The notes beneath the pieces are model-generated. The model was not told the DNA's origin. It made no database searches and was given only the letters and a program-made list of their open reading frames with translations. From NCBI GenBank assembly GCA_963377175.1, contig CAUJNA010000586.1, positions 112,001 to 176,000 on the forward strand: a stretch of 64,000 nucleotides of DNA. Direction: 5' to 3'. Both the position numbers and the translations under genes were made by a program. Origin of the DNA: Effrenium voratum. Lineage: Eukaryota; Sar; Dinophyceae; Suessiales; Symbiodiniaceae. Position 1 is the stretch's first letter. Each line of letters starts with the position of its first letter. Below, one piece after another: positions 58,917 through 64,000 of the stretch.

Positions 58917-59105
58917 ATTCTGTGCGCATCTGCACAGGGCCCTGGTGGCCTGAGTGAGTGGGAAGACGAGCTTGAAATCGAATCGCCCCAAAAGGACCTT
59001 CGGGAAACAGTTGGAGTCTCCGATCACAACAGACTGCCTGCAAAAGCCTCACTCCGAAGACTGCGGCCGGTCGGCCGGCAACAAGAAACAGTGCCCGCCG
59101 TTTAG
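58917..59105 (+). CDS. candidate terminal exon
   Basis: The acceptor is TTGTTTCAG. The phase-0 frame, the phase required after the exon ending at 55140, stays open for 62 codons to TAG, including the acidic run LSEWEDELEIESPQ. It could be the C-terminus of the channel. No motif confirms this, and parts of the sequence resemble repeat-derived intron elsewhere (near 6230). Confidence 0.33.
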   Translation: MLCASAQGPGGLSEWEDELEIESPQKDLRETVGVSDHNRLPAKASLRRLRPVGRQQETVPAV

Positions 59106-59896
59106 TTCGTTTTTGCTCAAGAGTTTGGAAGCTGCCCAAGGATCTTGAGGATTCAGAGCGGGGGTGGGGGGACCCCAGCCTCGAGAATTTTCCGTGAGTG
59201 TCCTCGGTTGCGAATTCCGCTTGAAAGTTGTGGTATTTTTGCTTGGATCATGTCAGGCTCCGTTGAGAGAGCTTCTCTCCCGGTTCTTCTCCCTTTCCTG
59301 CTTCTTGGTTGCGTCCAGGATTGTGTGCTGTAACTGTTTGAGTCAGCCAGCTTGGTGATGCTCAAGTCCAGCGCCAAACGACTCATCCTACGCACGCCAC
59401 GTTTCGTGTCATCGAGTTGTCAAAAGCCAAGAGGTAGCTTGATTGCCGTGAGTTGACGCCACGTCGGCAAAGCGCATGGTTTCACATCATGACCCGACAG
59501 TACTTTGCAACTTAGCTTCGGTTCTACATATATGCGCAATGTGCTTCTTGTTGTTGCGAGTTAGTGCACACCCATACAACTACCAGAGATGTCACACAAA
59601 GGAATAGTACAATGAGGTCAGTCAGTACTAATAGTTCTCACGACTATGGTTTTAAAGTACATGACAATCCTATTCTAAATACTTACAACCCATAATGAAA
59701 CTAACCGTGTGAATGCGTTCACTAATAACTACCCTAAGGGTCATGACCCCTTCAATGCAGACCCCCGGACCCTGCAATGGGAAAGTCCGACAAATTCCTC
59801 ATCCCTCAAAAGCAACCCATTTTGAAGCCCCAAAATCAATCGGGACCCTTAGGGTAAAGGAGACGCCGGTCACACAAAGGAAGACATGTGTTTCAG

Positions 59897-59982
59897 TGGC
59901 CTTTGGCGTGCCTTTGCCTCGTCATGCCCAAGCGGCACCTCCCGAAGAACGGCCGGGCACTTGGGCACGAGCTGTTGCTTCG
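59897..59982 (+). CDS. candidate exon with good splice sites
   Basis: GC-rich 86-nt segment between TGTTTCAG and GTGAGT, the best GT donor in this part of the window. All three frames are open across it. The Pro-rich frame VPLPRHAQAAPPEERPG looks most protein-like. Gene and phase unknown. Confidence 0.3.
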
Positions 59983-61563
59983 GTGAGTCGAAAACGGACG
60001 GAACTGACGGAACCCTTTGAGTACGCTTACCTCTTACAAAAACACAACTTTTCAACTTGTTGGGGGTAACAGGGGCTATATGTCTGTAAAAAATTAACTT
60101 CCCCAGGGCGCAGGGAGTTTTAAGGGGTAAGGTACGAGGTTCTTGGTTCGCTCGTTGCTGAGCTCTCTTTGGCTCCTTTGGACTTCTTGTGGTTCCTGTT
60201 TTTTTTTTTTTTTAATCCCCCCTTTTTTTTCTTCTTGGTTTGCCTTGGTTCCTTTCGATTTTCTTGTGCAAAATGTTCGGGATGGTTGGTTTTTGTGTTT
60301 CCATCTGCTCGTGAAGCCCTCGAGGTTGGGGTTCCTCATTTCGTCCAGCGGGCAAGTGCTTCTGGTTTGCAAACCCTGACCCAGCGATTCCATTTCCCTG
60401 CATACTAGCTGACAAAGGGAACCAACCTCTAAAAGCCAAACGTGGGCCAAGTGGACTATTGCTGGTTATCTACTATACTAGAAACTGGGATCCACTACAG
60501 ATTGGTGGTCCTTTTTCACTGCAAGGGGGGGGGGGGCATTTTGGTGGTGCCCCCATTGGACCCAGTAATTCGCCTGCCCAAAGGGCCACAAGGCTGGGGC
60601 TGGTCCCTCCAAATCGGACGGTCTCAAGCTGTTGGGCCCTTGCCCACGGAAATTTGGCCAAGGGCCCACCTGGTAGGTGAAAACCGTTTTGGGATTGGTG
60701 CACCACCTGCAACCCAAACAGGCCAACCTACAACCCTTCAAAAAATGACACCTACAAGCCTCATGGCCCTGCAACCCTTCAGGCCCGCCTACAACCCTCA
60801 AATCCGCTTGGCGGAAAGCTGCAACGACGCTTTGCGCACTTTGGCCGAACACAAATAAAACAGACGCGACCTATTTTGGAACCTATTTCAGTGATTGGGA
60901 TGTTAACTGGCGATTTCTGGTCCAAGGGCCCTTTAGGTCCCTCCATAGGATCGGAAGGTCTCCACATCTTGGGCCCTTGGACTATACCGTAAGTTGCCCA
61001 GGTGGGGACCAAACAAATTACAAGTTAGGTCGGTTGCGGTTTCCAGGGACTCGAACTTGTACGCAAAAGACCGTGGGTTCGCACTTGTGCAACATGACAC
61101 ATCTCGGGTAAACATCCTGCAAGACGGTTGAGGCATGTCGTGACAGCGTAAGTTGGGATGAGGTGTGAGTGTGTGTGTGTGTTTTTCCTAGGTCTGGTTC
61201 CCTGCCTGGTGGTTGGTCGGTCCGTTGGTTGGTCGGTTGGCTGGCATCCCCCGCATCACCCTCACTAGGGACCTGGGGCCTCGGGTTGCCGGTTGGCAAA
61301 CCTCAAGCCACCGCCAAACCAGGAGCACAGCACAAAAAACCGCTCCGAGCAAAATGGAATCTATCACCACTGAAAATATGGGAACTGGTTTTCCAGCAAA
61401 CTTCAGGAACCGGCACCCATGGAGAGGTGTTGCTGGGATCCCTTTCAAGTTGCACTCTCTGCACCAAAACGGCCAGATGGATTTGTCTCCCCGTTTCGAA
61501 ACGACCCACGGCAAGCAAACCCCGGCTCTCCACGAGCCTGGCCATGAGTATGCCCAAAATGAC

Positions 61564-61670
61564 CATAGGTGTCCTTGTGGGTTGTTTTGGTGGAAGCATA
61601 GATGGCCTGGTTTACCTGGTGGTTTAATCATCCACCAGGGCCATCTATTTGCCCCAAAAGGACACCTATG
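61564..61670. mobile_element. family B fold-back element
   Basis: CATAGGTGTCCTTGTGGG to CCCAAAAGGACACCTATG, inner arms intact. Confidence 0.85.
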
Positions 61671-63790
61671 TAAATGACTTGTACCCTGAAAATCCTTCAG
61701 GTTTGGACGCCCTGAATATTGCAAAGAAGCCCACCGCATCCGACCACAAAATTCCGGGTAACTCGCGGCCTGTTACATGTCCCTTAGTCCCTCCTTGCAA
61801 TCTTACCTGCACAGATCAACGTTGGACTCCGAGAGCCACCGTTTTTTCTCAAGAATCTGTTTGGGGACTGCGCTTTGGGGTTCTAGGCTCCATAGGCTTA
61901 CTCTTGACTGACCTCCGTCTTGTATCGCGCGCCAGATGTGTTCTCCCTGCCACGGAAGAGAGCTGGGTGGGTGGGTGGTGGGTGATCGATGCTCGTTGAG
62001 GCAAGGGGGTTTTACTTGAGGACTTTTGGGGTGTGTCTTTGTTTTCAGGGGACCTGGTTTCCTTTTGGTTTCCCTTTAAACTTTAAACCCAAAAAAGGGT
62101 TCCTTTAAAAGAAAAGCAGACCCCGTTGGACATTGGATGGGATTTATGTCCTCAGAATCCACCCATTGGGTAGATGTTTCCGGTTCAGATTCATAGCCAG
62201 CTCACACGCATTGGGTGCAGGTTGTTTTTTCTTCGGACGGATGCAATACCCTTTGCCCCCTATTTGTGTGCGGTTCAATGAAATTACCACCCCTTAATGG
62301 GTGTTTTGAGGGTTGCGTTGTGTTGTGTGACGGCGAAATTTCATGATGCGAATACCGCAACATGGATCCAGTTTCTGGAAAGATGGCTGCCATGACCCAA
62401 CGACATGTTGCCCTTAGGAGATTTGGGTTCTCCAAGTGGAGATGGTTGGTGTCTCTGCTGTTTCCCATTTTACTTCCCTTTGGTTTGCCAAACTGATGAA
62501 CCAAGAAAGGCGCCCCACTTAAGTATCTAAGTATCCAGCAGGTGACCGGAGGGCAGCTCAAAAGGTCCTCGCCAAACGTGGACGCATATGTGTCGTGGTC
62601 GAAAGACCGGTTCCTTTGCTTGTGGGGTAAACGTTGGGATGGTCACTTTGGTATTAAGGATCCTTAACCATCAGAATGATTCCTGTTCGAACCATGACCC
62701 AATCGGCCATAGAATGTGGTTTGACCATGGCACATATGATGTCTGCGTCTTCTTTGGGCTACCCTTGTAGTCGTTGTTTTTCAGGAAGCCAACAAAGCAC
62801 TTTGTTTTCGGTGAAGCTCTACCAACCCATATCCCAAAGGCTCCAAAAACTTCGAGGGTGTTGGTACCTTGGTTGTTCCTCAGGTATTTGGATCCTTTGG
62901 ACGTCCCTAAGTCTTTCAGGTTTATACACGTGTGTAACTGTCTCAGCCACGTTTGGTGCTGTTGCCTAGATCGAATCACAGACCATGGAGGAGACCTTGT
63001 GTGAACGCGTTGTATTGGTCTTTCCCCCAGTTTCCGATTTGTCTTGCAGGTTCGCGGCAGGGAATGAGAAACGACATGACCCCAAGAAGATCCATCCGAT
63101 TTGGTTTCCTTCATTCGGGCATCCCCGAAATGTTCATTCCCACAACTTCGGGTCATTCCCACGCACCGACCCAGCCCTTAGCTTCAAGTCTGTTCCATCA
63201 GCGGGCCTCTGTGTGCTGAGAATCGATCGCACCGGGCGGCGAAAAGCCATGGGTTTTTGGGGTTATGTTGCCCGGTTGCCCAGAATACAAAGCCGTTTTG
63301 AGGCTTTGTACCTCTGGGACAGGAGTCATGGGCCACGCGCATTGAGGTACTTGTCTTCTTCTTTTACGTGGGGTTGTTGTTTTTTCAGGGTACCCTTTTT
63401 GGCTTTAAGGGACGCCACAAGGAAACCCACCGCCAATTGCTGGTCCCCCCCCAAGTATTGATCAAGGATTCCGCGTTTGAATGCTATTTCCGGCCAATGG
63501 CCGGGCATGTCTTGGGGCTGGTCCCTGTATTTTCTTCTGCTCCGGAACTTCATGACCGCATTCGGGTGCACTTCCCGGGGTCACTAAGCTCTTACGCCCA
63601 ACGTACGAGACGGTTCATATTTGTAGCTGCCTGGATGGCCAAGTTGGTGCTATTTTACAGAGACTTGTTCAGTTGGGGACAAGCTGCAACTGGCGATCCA
63701 GGTGAGAATATGATTGATAGTCTACTGCCGGTTTGAAAGCGGATGAGGGGCGGACAAGCCAAATCTCAACACACCAGGACAACCCTAATT

Positions 63791-63896
63791 CGGGGCCCCC
63801 CAGTAGTGCCCTTCTCTCCCCTTTTTTGGGGGAGGGTTCTCAACGACTACGGAAAAAAGGGTACCCTTATTCTAACCTCTCTACTGGAGGACCTAG
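63791..63896. mobile_element. family A element near the window end
   Basis: Left terminus diverged (CGGGGCCCCCCAGTAG), right terminus CTACTGGAGGACCTAG intact. Confidence 0.75.
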
Positions 63897-63980
63897 TAGT
63901 TGTCCCCTGTCCTCTTGGGGAAACATTTGTGAAAAATCGTTCACGGCAAATGCTTCCGATTGGGTTCGCTTGTTCTGCAG

Positions 63981-64000
63981 GAAGAAGGCGAAGAAGTGCA
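63981..64000 (+). CDS. possible exon start at the window edge
   Basis: TTGTTCTGCAG/G at 63980 is a good acceptor and is followed by a Lys/Glu-rich coding-like start (EEGEEV or KKAKKC) cut off by the end of the window. Confidence 0.3.

Larger units (their letters stand above)
59106..63790. other. mostly featureless, weak exon candidates
   Basis: Besides the candidate at 59897, the family L fragment and the family B copy, a GC-richer stretch after the acceptor TCTTGCAG at 63049 is open in two frames. No product recognised. Confidence 0.35.

Noticed and set aside
1..64000. Dinoflagellate spliced-leader relics
   Set aside because: I looked for the conserved leader ending (TTTTGGCTCAAG) by eye near the pseudogene and candidate starts and found no convincing match.

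Overview
This window is eukaryotic nuclear DNA. It is most likely from a dinoflagellate, and Suessiales (Symbiodinium or Polarella-like) is the best guess. There are no operons, ribosome-binding sites or compact genes. Short, GC-rich, clearly coding exons of 33 to about 220 nt sit in kilobases of intron packed with small inverted-terminal-repeat elements. Most of the introns I could place start with GC (one with GA) rather than GT, and nearly all acceptors read AG followed by G. Both habits are known from dinoflagellate nuclear genes. The species is inferred, not shown.

One gene dominates. At least 20 exons on the plus strand from 10801 to 55140, in compatible phase, spell most of a CSC1/OSCA/TMEM63-type (DUF221) mechanosensitive cation channel. 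They run from the cytosolic RNA-binding-like domain through the helices TM3 onwards to the C-terminal tail. Two more likely exons (6550, 8110) supply the helix before the cytosolic domain. Roughly 1.7 kb of coding sequence is spread over more than 44 kb. The start codon and the first helices are not convincingly visible, and the last exon is uncertain (58917-59105 is a phase-compatible candidate).

Layout: 1-6.5 kb is mostly intron or intergenic with weak candidate exons. From 9.0 to 10.65 kb there are four kinds of repeat side by side: a 13-bp fold-back array, seven 73-bp units, a tRNA-like Pol III promoter sequence and a 14-bp array. From 10.8 to 26.8 kb lie the N-terminal half exons of the channel. 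An 11.9-kb intron (26800-38658) holds long arrays of a 22-bp repeat, a decayed OTU-type cysteine protease gene, and two copies of a composite module (hairpin, TCAC microsatellite, 196-bp satellite with 8 or 14 copies, unique tail). From 38.7 to 55.1 kb lie the C-terminal half exons. From 55.1 kb to the end there is little recognisable, with weak exon candidates.

The introns are built largely from a limited set of short fold-back (MITE-like) families, labelled A to L here. Several carry splice-site-like termini, and one appears to supply the acceptor of the exon at 10801. That makes them candidate introners, which is the most interesting biology in the window.
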